Source of the DNA: Symbiodinium natans
Lineage: Eukaryota > Sar > Dinophyceae > Suessiales > Symbiodiniaceae
Length of the DNA: 64,000 bases
Assembly: GCA_905221605.1 (NCBI GenBank)
Contig: CAJNDS010001079.1
Location: 581,001 to 645,000 of the forward strand
Reading direction: 5' to 3'
Below the pieces are notes generated by a model. It was not told the DNA's origin and ran no database searches. It saw only the letters and a list, made by a program, of their open reading frames with translations. Shown here one piece after another: positions 28,573 to 40,000 of the stretch. The first letter of the stretch is position 1. Each line of letters starts with the position of its first letter. The position numbers and the translations under genes are program-made.

Positions 28573-29981
28573 GTAAAGGAAATAGCACGCGAGCAGGAGG
28601 CAAGCCTGCTTGTCCTTCTGAGCGTGTGGAGTTCTATAGGAGGCATGACGTTTCGTCCTGAGGGAGATAGTCGAAAATGCTCCTGTTGCTTTTCTGGGCT
28701 CCTGCATGTGCTCCTAGGTGGTTCACTGGAACCTAATGCCTAAGCCTTAGAATCAGACCTGGCAGGTTGGAGTCGCGGCGTTCCACAACTGCTCCTTTCG
28801 TGAGGCAAAGGCCTCGTTCGAGCGGATGCGCGACATCGCGCGCACTGCCGGACTTGGTCGGGAGGAGGGCCAAGCCAACCGACTTCTGGCAAACGCTCTG
28901 GACAAGCTGGATGCTCCTGAAGCCGAGACTTGGTCCAAAAATGAAAACAAGTCTTCCTTATTTTTGGGGTAATATAGGGATTCTCATCTTTCATGTTTTT
29001 TGAGGTTCTTAAGCAAATAGTAGCAAGTGTGACCGCTTTTCCTTCTCGGCTTGAGGACATCGATGCGGCCTATCAGCAGGCGATGCGAAGTGCGCACAAG
29101 CACGACGATATGGAGCTGCGCCCCAGATGCAGTGGAGACATTCATAGAGGATAGAATAGAGGAGAGAGGGAACTCGGATTCTCGGACTGGTGGCTGCCGC
29201 CTTTTGTTGGGAGCATGAGCTGAGCCGCTGAGGTCCTTCAACGTGTTGACGGGCATGGGCTCGCATGCGGTCAAAACAGGCGACTTGGATCTGGCGGAGC
29301 ATCTCTACCAGCAGTCGCTCATGTTGCTCGGTGGGCCCCGGGAAGATTGCACTACTTCCCTTACTGGGCTGAAGAGCGTCTCGTTTAGGAGTATTATGTT
29401 CGGAGGGTCTGAGCGGCCAGCTTAGGTTGGCACAGCGTGTGCTCACAGTCCACGAGCAGGGCATTGCCGAAGGCAACCTGGGTATGTGCCTGGGCCAGAT
29501 GGAAGGAAGGAGAGCCGAGTGCTTGGACCACTTCAAAAAAGCCATCAAGCTTCAGAAGGAGGGTACGAACCCCCATGCCATTGTGACCCTGACGGCGAAC
29601 TTCGCCTCCGCGCTTTGTGCCGACGGAAAGTACGAGGACGCAAAGAAGGAGTACGAGAACGCGTTGGTGCTCGCTCGGCGAATTGGTGACCGTCGGGTGG
29701 AAGTAAACATCCTGACGAACCTCGCGAACCTTTGCGAGAACATCCTCCTGCTGCCTGAGAAGGCCCGCCAGTACCGGTCTGCTCTGAAGGGGGAGTACAG
29801 CAAAGATGCTTGTGCCATCTGCCTGGAGCCGCTGGATCTGGAGGGCCGCACGCAGACGGTCTTGCAGTGCAGCCACATCTACCACAGCCAGTGCATCGAT
29901 CAGATCCTGTCCAGCGACTCGGAGAGCCGGAGCAAGTGCCCTCTGTGCCGCAACTCCTTCTTCAGCTTCACCGCTGCCTGA
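28573..29981 (+). CDS. TPR-repeat RING-H2 protein, probable E3 ubiquitin ligase
   Basis: Exons: 28573-28599, 28766-28921, 29056-29117, 29233-29325 and 29426-29981, all joined by GC-AG introns in consistent phase. Helical TPR-like repeats are visible (FREAKASFERMRDIARTAG; GSHAVKTGDLDLAEHLYQQS; AECLDHFKKAIKLQKEG; GKYEDAKKEYENALVLARR). The C terminus is a RING-H2 finger: CAIC, then LQCSHIYHSQC, then CPLC, i.e. a C3H2C3 zinc ligand set, ending with TGA at 29979-29981. TPRs bind partner proteins and RING-H2 recruits an E2; ligase function is inferred. The 5' end is not defined and may lie in 27640-28461. The introns contain few heptamers, unlike neighbouring genes. Confidence 0.85.
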
Positions 29982-31074
29982 CGGAAGCCCCTGGCACTTA
30001 AGCCGCTGCTTGGAGGTCTTAGGAGAAGAGTTGGGCATGGGCTTGTAAGAATGCTCATGGCCCGACTTGGTATCTGCATGCCTCCAAGTGCCTTGTTTTT
30101 CTTGTGCGAATTCTTGTGCATGAGCTTGCTCGGACTATTCATCTCATGGCTCTCCTGCTGTAAACGTGGCGGAAAGCTTGGATGTTGGTAGAGACCAAAC
30201 GGCCCGGCCACGCGCGCCGGCAAAAGATGTGTTTTGCTGCCTGCCTTTGGTGGCAGGCCGACGATTTACGACGCGACTCTTGCTTGAGCTAAAGGGTCTT
30301 TAAGGCCTTGAACCCGGTAACGTGGTGATATGTTTCACGCTCTAGTTGTCTAGGGTATGTGTTTATCGTCTAACACACCCAAAACTCCACTCCAAAAGGG
30401 CACTCTGGAAGCGCTCCAAGACCACGTCGTCAGCATTTTGGGCCCCTAAGCGACGACAAGTTCCTGAACTTCATGCGGAGGACGCGCGCGCGGGAATGTC
30501 GGGGCGGGAGCATGACTTGGACCACGGAAGGTCACGGGACATTGGGCGCCCAAAATGCATGAACCTGCGTCCCAGAGAATTGTGTTGGCCTCAAAAGGTG
30601 CACGGGCACTAGGCTTCGAGTACAGATTTTGCATGGGAGCAAGCCGAGAGCGCGGTTTGGCACCCTCTGCAAGGCCGAAAGCATGCTATTTGTGACATTT
30701 GAGTCACCTCTTGATGTTGGCGGGCACGAAACTGCGCACGGTGCCTTGGCGAGAGAGTGCGGACCCACATGAAAAAACACCGCGAGGGTCATCGATTTCG
30801 AGACACCGTGAGCACCCGCAGGCGCCGTCCGTCGAGGACCAGCGATTTGATTCTCTTGACCCTGAACGCAACAACCCCAAAGTGTAGGCATTGTTTGGGA
30901 ACAGACTTTCACGTGTAGATGCAAGCCTTAGGCCATTCACCCGAAGCCTCAAATCCGCCCACTAAGGGACCCTAATGTTGGTCACCCTAAACCCTAAACC
31001 CTAAACCCTAAACCCTAAACCCTAAACCCTAAACCCTAAACCCTAAATAACTTTGGCCTTCCATTTGCCTTCAG
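29982..31074. other. Spacer or intron without a recognised gene
   Basis: Unique-looking mixed sequence, then a CCCTAAA array at 30983-31047 that ends about 25 nt before the acceptor of the exon at 31075. Confidence 0.6.
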
Positions 31075-34000
31075 GTGGACTCTGACGACCTTAGCGCCGC
31101 CGTGGCTGCCAAGGCCGATGCTCTCCCCAAAGTCCGAAACCCTAAACCCTACACCCTAAACCCTAAACCCCTAACCCCCTAAACATGAAACAGGGTGTAT
31201 ATTTACTGCTATTGGTGAGTGTTCTATAAGGTTCCTTTTGAATATTGGTGAGTGTATATGTTGGGTGTCCCTTTTGGGGTACAAGAAAGATAAGCCCTAC
31301 TTCACATCCCTCCTTGGTGTCGATTTTGAGGTCGGGGGTTTCGGCTTGCAGGGGTTGGAAGCTCTTGGCAGTCCGAGGCAGGGTGCCGCAAACGGGTTGA
31401 GGTTTCGGGCGAACACCCCAACCTCAAAATCTGAGGGTCGACCCCAGACCAAAAGAACAAAACTGAATCTTAGCTTCCTAAACCCTAAACCCGAAACCCT
31501 AAACCCTAAAAGCGCCGGAGGGCTTGAGGCTCCAAGATCTGCTGTGCCGGCAAGAACATCGCGCAACAGACCTAGACCCCGAAGCTCCTAGGGCTTTGGG
31601 GTTTGCGTTCAGGGGTTCCAAGAGAGGGGCAGAGGTTGTGGGACGATGTCACTTGGGTTTGAGGGCTCAAGGTGGGGTTACTTGAAGGTTCATGGGTAGC
31701 TATATGTAGGGTTTGTAAGTTCATTAAGGTTCATATATATCTACCCATGAGCCTTCAAGTAGGGTTCTGCTGCCGCCCTTTCCGTAGCTGGTGGGCGTTG
31801 CTGTTGAACGATGAGAGGCGCGCGATTGGGCAGCCATCTTCTTCTCCAGCCTCTGGAGCTCAGGCCGGGCTCAGGGGTTTTAGGGTTTAGGGTTCTAAGC
31901 CTTATATAAGCCCTATTACCCGAACCCTCAACTCTGAACGCTGTAACCCAAGCTTCGAAACCCCCTTATGTTCTAAGTGGCGAACCTTCGACGCTGGGTT
32001 CCTTCATGGCCATCGCGATGGAGGCCGTATGTGGAAGATCACCTCAAGAAGCAGGCATTTCCATTTCCAGCACTTTGGGATAAGCCTGGCCTGAACCCTA
32101 GTTCTTGTGGGTTCTACCGCTTCGCATGATGCCATCTAGCCTGATGGTCTCTGTAGCTAACCTTAAGTTGGTTTGGATTTGGAGGTTCTCTCTTGTCTGT
32201 GTGTGTGTGTGTGTGTGTGAGTGTGGAGGCCCGCGTTGGGATCCCATACCTTTCTTAGTAAGCAGAGCGTACGTGAGAATAGAACTACCCTAACTTGGGG
32301 TTGTACAAAGCTGACTGCCTCGAAAGTTCCCTGCACCCTAAACCCTGAGCCCTAAACCCTAAACCCTAAACCCTAAACCCTAAACCCTAAAACCCTAAAC
32401 CCTAAACCCTAAACCCTAAACCCTAAACCCTAAACCCTAAACTCTACACCCTAAACCCGAAGCATGCCGCGCTTCGAGACAGGTCTCTTCGTCCAAGCCT
32501 CGGATCACAGCGTGCAAAGCAGGGTTGGCAGCCTTCGGTGTCCTGGACTCCTGAAATCCCGAAACTCTGGACTCCAGACGAAGCCCCTGAACCCTGCACC
32601 CTAAACCCTAAGCCCTAAACCCTAAACCCTAAACCCTAAACCCTAAACCCTCAATCCTGGATGTAAAAAGGTGACGTTCCGCTCTCCAGGCCCAGGCTTT
32701 CCGCGCTGTTGCCAGCGTGTCGGCGGAGCGACTCCACAGCTTCCTGACGGCTGGGAGCTCAGGGTTTAGGGTTTAGGGTTTAGGGTTTAGGGTTTACCCT
32801 AAACCCTAAACCCTGGGTGCCTTTAGGGTTAGGGTTCAGGGTTTACTGTACAGTTTAGAGTTTAGTTCGTTGTCATCATCAACATCATCAACACAACTGG
32901 GTACTTCTGTGTCGGGCTAACTCTGCTGCTGTCGATGATGATTAGTATTGGCATTGTTATTCATATTGTACGCCTAATCATTCGTCACTTTCAAATTATT
33001 GTCATGGTTGCATTGATTCTTCGTCTGTTTGCTGACTATTATTCCGTCGATTTGTTGTTCATGTTTTGGATGCCTCCCACTCTCCCTCTCTCTCTCTGAT
33101 CTCTCTCCCTCTCTCTCTCTATATAAAGCCAACTGCATGTAACATATGTAATGCATGTAATGTAAGTAGTTCATGCAATGTATGTAATGCAATGTATGTA
33201 TGATGTGATTTATGGAATGTATGTAATATTTGCAATGTACCTAATGTATGCAATGATGTATGTAGCGTATGCCGTGTGTGTAATGTGTAGTGTATGTGTA
33301 GAGTATGTAATGTATCTGCGTATGTAGCGTGCATGTGTACGCATGTTTGTATGTGTGCATGCACGTACGCATGCACGCAACGATTTCATTTGGGATGGCG
33401 CTACGATCATGTAGGAGGGTGTTGTGCGCCCTCTCTTCCCCGTCTTGTTCGAACCCTGTACTCGAAGGTACGTATGCATGATAACTTTCCAACCCTAAAC
33501 CCTAAACCCTAAACCCTAAACCCTAAAGCCTAAACCCTAAACCCTAAACCCTAAACCCCATCTTAGGGCTTTGGGATTCTGGGCCAAAATCTTGAACCAG
33601 AAGCCCCCAACTTCGACATCATACGTTTTAATCTGCAGCCCTAAGCCCTAACCCCTAAGCCGCCAACCCCAACGCACCACCCAGAGCTCTAAGCCCTAAA
33701 CCTTACAAACCCTGAACCCTAAACCCTAAGCCCGAAACCCCAGCCCCCAAATGTCCGAGGCTGTGGCAGCCGTGCCTGGCTGGGGCGCCCTGCGCCCGGA
33801 AGGGAGCAGCGGAGAGTGGGGGGCCCAGGCAGAGATTTTGGGGTTTAGGGTTTAGGGTTTGGGGTTTAGGGTTTAGGGTTTAGGGTTTAGGGATCAGGGA
33901 TCGTTTCTTTTTGGGACTTCAGAGCTTGGGGCTTCAATGAGGGGGTTTGGGGCTCAGCATCTCAAGTCCATCTTTCGCTAGCCAAGCAGCCTGTCGAGCG

Positions 34001-37000
34001 ACGGAGACATGTCATCATCAAGATGGTTTAGGTATTGCCGGTTGATTTTAGGGACATTTGTTGGCTTCAGGTTGTCAGGGTTAAAGTTGAAGGCTCATGG
34101 GGGGATCACTAAAACTCGAACCCGGGATGTTACAACCCCCCGCCAGAACCCCCCAAAGCCCTCAACCCCAAAGGCCACCCCCCGAAGCCCTAAACAGCAA
34201 GATAAACCAAACCCCAACCCTAAATCCTAAACCCTAAATCCTAAACCCTAAACCCTAAACCCTAAATCCTAAACGCTGACCCCTAAATCCTGCCAAAGCC
34301 TAATATCCCAAACGCATGCCTTAAACCCGAAACCCTGCCACACAAAACCTAAACCTTAAACCCTAAACCCTAAACCCTAAACCCTAAACCCTAAACCCTA
34401 AACCCTAAACACTGGGTGAATCCCGGTGGGTGAGGTCAGTTGAGGAAGCGGCACAGACCTTTGGGATCATCGCTTCACGCCTCTGCATCCGGGCTGCAGC
34501 GTTTTTTTTGGGGGGTGTGTTAGGATGTTTGAGGGGGTCTAGGGTGTTTAGGGTTGACGGTCTAGGGTGTTTCGGTGTTTGGGGTTTAGGGTTTAGGGTT
34601 TAGGGCTTGGGGTTTAGGGTGCTAAGGGTGTTTAGGGTTTTGGGTTTTGCGGTTTCAGGATTTGGGGTTTGGGGGGCTTAGCGCTTGGGGGGTGGGAGAT
34701 TCGGGTATATGTGTTATAAGATGCGTTTCGAGAGCTTTGTGTTGGTGCTAACCGTTGCCACCAGCGATGCTAGTTAAGAATTTGGTCTCCTCACTCCTGC
34801 TCCAGCTGCTGCGTCTTCTAAGAACTCCGGAGCCTCAATATCAGTATTCCTACAACGGCTATATGAGACTACACAGTCGCCCTAAACCTAAACCCTAAAC
34901 CCTAAACCCTAAGCCCTAAATCCTAAACCCTAAGCCCTAAGCCCTAAGCCCTAAACCCTAAACCCTAAACCCCAAACCCTAAACCCTAAACCCTAAATGG
35001 GGCAGGCTCCTTGACCCAAACTTCCCCCTTCGATTGGAGCCCCGAAGCCTTGAGCTCCTCCCAGGTGGGCACAAAGAGGCCCCTACCTTAGAGACGAGCG
35101 TCGTGGGTTTAGGGTTCAGGGTTTAGGGTTAAGGGTTTAGAGGTTAAGGTTTAGGGGGTCTGAAATTCGGGATACTTTATTGGGGTCCTCATGAAAAGGG
35201 TGTCCGACTATTTTGGGGACTACATGAGGGTCCCCTTGCTTGCGTACAACCCCGCCTATGCCATTGTGTGAGAAGGCTTTCTATTTTTTCTTATGATTTA
35301 TTTTGTTTCTTTAACGAGTTTAGGGTTTAGTGTACAGAGTCACAAATCCAAATGCCATGGGCCGTGCCAGCCTTAAGCCTAATGCCCATTCTTCTTCTTC
35401 TAGTCTCTAAGCCTTCGCAGTTGTTCCCGTCTGTATGGCAATCTGCTTTACCGAAAGAGTTTGCACCCCGAGTGTTTGAGAACACCGTGCAGGAGACATG
35501 CAGTCACAACTTCATCAATCCTCCGCGCAACAAATAGAGAATGATTAGTCAATCTGATCGCAGTGTTATGCGTTGCTACGCCAGTAGCACCCATTTCTTT
35601 GGCCCGGAATGGCCATCCGTGACATGGAAAGCCTACGAATACATATACGCACATCTCACATACACAACTCACAACGCCGCAACTTGTTGTCATAGGCGCG
35701 TGCGCGAAAATACGTCCTTGTCCATAGCAGAGGCTACTGGGAGAACCGCAACTTCAGGAAACTCCCAGACCTTGCCCAGGGCCATCGGACTAACCCATGA
35801 AGGCAAAGTGATTTTTAGCCTAAGACCAACTCTGTTGGATTGCAGGCCTTGGACCAATCATTGGGCCAGTAGGCTGGTCTCAGATGGAACCGCCCTAGAC
35901 CGTAAACCCTAAACCCACCCTAAACCCTAAACCCTAAACCCTAAACCCTAAACCCTAAATCCTAAACCCTAAACCCAAGACCCTAAACCCCAAATCCTAA
36001 CCCCCTCAGGCCCTGGGCTTGCTGTGGCACACAGCCGTTCACTTGGAATTTGCGCTCCATGACATGGGGAGGTTTCAGTAATTAGGGGCCCACCCTATTC
36101 GGGTCCTCATTTTAAGAGAGTCCCAGTATTTGGGGGGGTCTATTTTGTGGGGGGTCCCCTCTATTTTCTATTTGCGAAAGCCCCCATGTGGCTTTAGGGG
36201 CTCAGGGGTTCTCAGGGGTTCGGGCGCCACATCTGGTTTGGGGTTTTGGGGTTTTGGGGTTTTGGGGTTTTGGGGTTTAGGGTTTACTGTTTCGGGTTAC
36301 TGCTCGGAATCGCGCCCCAACTCCTGGACCTCTAGGCCCTCAACCCCCACAGATTTTTTAGCCCTCAAACATGCGGATGAACTCTCGGATCCACCGCAAC
36401 AGGGCCCCTCTTACCCTAAACCCTAAACCCTAAAGCCTAAAACCCTAAACCCTAGACCTTAAGCCTTGATTTCTGAGCCCTGAGCCCAAACCCTAAAAGC
36501 AAGATATTCTCCTTCAGGTTCGTGGCCCCTAAATCCTAAACCTTAAGTTCTGAGCCCTGAAACCCTAAACTCGAAACCCCAAACCCTAAACCCCAAACCC
36601 TAAACCCTAAACCCGAAACCCTAAACCCCAAACCCTGAACCCTAAAAGCAAAACATTCTCATTCAGGTTCGCGGCCTCCTGGGAGGGTTGGACAGCGAGG
36701 AAGGCGTGAGCTCGCAAGGCTTCTTCGGGGGGTCTGGGGGGGGGGGGGGGGGGGTTGATTGGGGGGTTTAGGGTTTAGGATTTCGGGTTTAGGATCTAGG
36801 GTTTAGGGTTTCAGGATTTTGTTTTTGTTTTTTGTATTTTTTTTTTTTTTTTTTTGGGGGGGGGGGGGGGGGTTCTAGCGTTTTGGGTTAAGGGTTTGGG
36901 GTTAAGGGGTTCGGGTTCTGGAAGCTTAGGGGTTTTGGGTTTTGGGTTTGGGAGTTTAGCGGTTTTTGGGTTTAGGAGTTTGGGTTGGAACTGCTGTGGG

Positions 37001-40000
37001 TTTTGCATTGGAGGTGAAGGGGGTGGTCTAGGGCTTGGGAAGCTGTTTCGGGTTCAGCGGCCCAACGAACCTAGCCGAGGACGAGGGTTGTTGAGCTTTT
37101 TCGGTTTACGCTTCCCAAAACCCTAAACCCTAAACCCTAAACCCTCAACCCTAAACCCTAAACCCTAAACCCTAAGCCCTAGACCCTAGGGAAGGAAGTG
37201 GCTGCTCACAGGTGGCAGCGCTGGCGTCTCCTCGTCTGCTTTGTGTCTGGCGCTCAGCGCGTCATTGTTGTGTTTAGGGTTTAGGGAAACCTTGAACCCT
37301 AAACCCTAAACCCTAAACCCAACCCGAACCCGAGCCCTAAGTACAGCCAATCTCATGCGTGGCGAGGCCTGGCGCAGCAGCTGCTCAACGACTCCAGCTT
37401 CGTGGACCGACAGTTCCCCCGAGCCCCAAACCCCAAACCCCAAACCCCAAACCCCAAACCCTACACCCTAAGCCCTAAACCCTAAAGCCCTGGAACCCTA
37501 AACCCCCGAACGCGCAGCTTTGAGCCGTGCAAAGCAAAAGGTGATGTTTTTGTTGAGAGCCAAAGAAGCTTTCCTAAACCCCTTAAACCTCTTAACCCCC
37601 TTAAACCCTAAACCCTCTGAACTCCCTACACCCCTTAAACCCCTTACACCCCTTAGACCCCGTAAATCCCTTAAGCCCCTAACCCTTAAAACGCCCGTCT
37701 CGCATCGGGTGTTGGGGTTTGGGCTGTTAGGGGCTTGGGTTTAGGGGCTCGGGGGGTTCAAAGGATGTATTCTTTAGGGTGTAGGAGGGGTTTAGGTCTA
37801 GGCAAACTTTGGCAAGAACGTCCTCGCCCCCTAACTCCCCCAAGCCTGCACAACCCTTAACCCCTAAACCCTGAAACCCTAACGCCTAACCCCTAAAACG
37901 CTAACCCTAAACCCTAAACCCTAAACCCTAAACCCTAAACCCTAACCCCTAACCCCTAAACCCTAAACCCTAAACCCTAAACCCTAAACCCTAAACCCTA
38001 AACCCTGAACCCTGATCCCTGAACCCTAAACCCTAAACCCAAATAAGCTGTGTTCCTACATCCGAAAGCGCTTGAAGGAGCTGGCCGCGGAGGAGATGGC
38101 GGCGGGGATCCTCCAGTTGGCAGCCGTTTGGAATCTTGAGCTGGGTGCCCGGTGTGTACCTCGGTGTATTGTACTTTTTTGGGGCTATATTCTTCTGCTT
38201 ATTATTAGTTGATTTTTATATACAGTTGTTCTAAGATTCTCTTGCTATATGAGCTATATTGGTATATTCCACTAGAGATACTAAGGGTTGAAGGCTTACA
38301 AGGGGGCCGGGGGGTGCCGTGGCGGTCTGAGGCTGGAGTATGACCCACCCCCCGCAGATGCCTGCCGAGCGCTCGGCCTCGAACCCGCAGATCTCGATCT
38401 CGCAGCGCGGGTGCCTCAGAGCTGCCGGGGAAGTCCAGACTCAAGGGTTTAGAGTTTAGGGTTTAGGGTTTAGGGTTTAGGGTTTTGCCCGACTTCTAGA
38501 AATAACGTAGACCGCAGAATTTCTGGGGGTCGAGTTCCCTACTTTTTTTGGGTATTCGAGGCAGTCCCCCGAGATGTATCAGGGCCCCCAAAAATAGAGA
38601 CCGTGTTCGGGCTCCCTTTTCGTAGGGTTCTAAGTGCCCCAAGTAGAGGTATAGTACATAGGCAAGTGCCCTAGTTGAGGGTATAGCATGGAGGTTACCT
38701 TGCTTCTTTAGGGCTCAGGGTTTAGGGTTTAGGGTTTAGGGTTTAGGGTTCTTCGAAGTATCCCATGAGGCCTTCAAGTAGGGTGTTTAGGCCTCGCTCA
38801 CCAGGTTAGCAGCTCGGGGGCTCCACCACGACGAGGCTCCCTGTGGCAAGGAGACTCCCGGTTTAGGGTTTAGGGTTTAGGGTTTAGGGTTTAGGGTTTT
38901 AGGGTTTAGGGGGTCGGATGACTTGCTGCTAAGAATAGTATTCCCTTATGGTCCCTTTGTGGTTTTACTGTAAGAACCCCCCCCACGCCAAAACAATATT
39001 ATCATTCTTTCAGGCCCCTTTATTATAGCTTGGGGGTGCCGGACCCTCAACCCTACCTTAAGGGCAGTTACATGCTCCATTAATATGGGCCCTGAAAAGG
39101 GGACCCCTTATTTATCCCTCATATTCCCGCAAGACCCAAGGGCCCATACAGAACCTTTAAAGTTGACACCGATGGTCTCTGCCTAGGGCTGTCGCCCATG
39201 TGGAGAGAAGGCGTGCCCAAGCCCGAAAGACCTGCATCCCACCCGTTTCCCCCCCTTCCCCCCCTCCCCTCACACGCAAAGCTCCTCCCCCCCCCCCTCC
39301 CCCCCGAAAAGAGATCTTGTCGGCCCTATTCTGCCTTAAGAAGGGCGAGGAGGGATCCTTCCGCGAGCTGCTCTTGGCTGCGGTCGTGCGGAGTCCCAGC
39401 GCGTTGTTCAGGTTTAGGGTCTAGGGTCTAGGGTCTAGGGTCTAGGGTCTAGGGTTTAGGGTTTAGGGTTTAGGGTTTAGGGTTTAGGGTTTAGGGTTTA
39501 GGGTTTAGGGTTTAGGGCTACAGGCTTAGGTTGAGGATTCTGTGGGGGACAACCTTCAGAGTGGGAATCCTAAGACTGTAAGAGAGAGCGCCGAAACCCC
39601 AGAACACTCATTAATATGTTAGTGGTGACAATTTTCATTTCTATGCAGCACCCCCCAGCACCCGAACCATTACAACCTCCAACTCACCAAAATACCCATT
39701 AGTAAGACCCAAATGATGAAAAAAAAACATACTATGGAACCACGCATAACCACGCATACTCCATAGAAAACAGCATACTCAACCCCATAGCATGCCCCCA
39801 CCCGATAGAGAACCCAATAGTAGCAACCCAAAGCCCTTAACCGTGGAAAATGGAAATGGTCTTCTTAACTAAAGCCGGAATAAGGTTTAGGAATAAGGTT
39901 GTCGCAAAGCGCGCGAGACTTCTGACGACGCGCACCTAAGAGAGTTATAGTCATGAGTGTCTGCTGTCGTTGCTTTCGGTTCGACAACATCAACAGGAAT

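Noticed and set aside
37367-37422. Calpain-like protease exon (FVDRQFP)
   Set aside because: Short resemblance only; neighbouring exons give helical repeats without a Cys/His/Asn protease triad.
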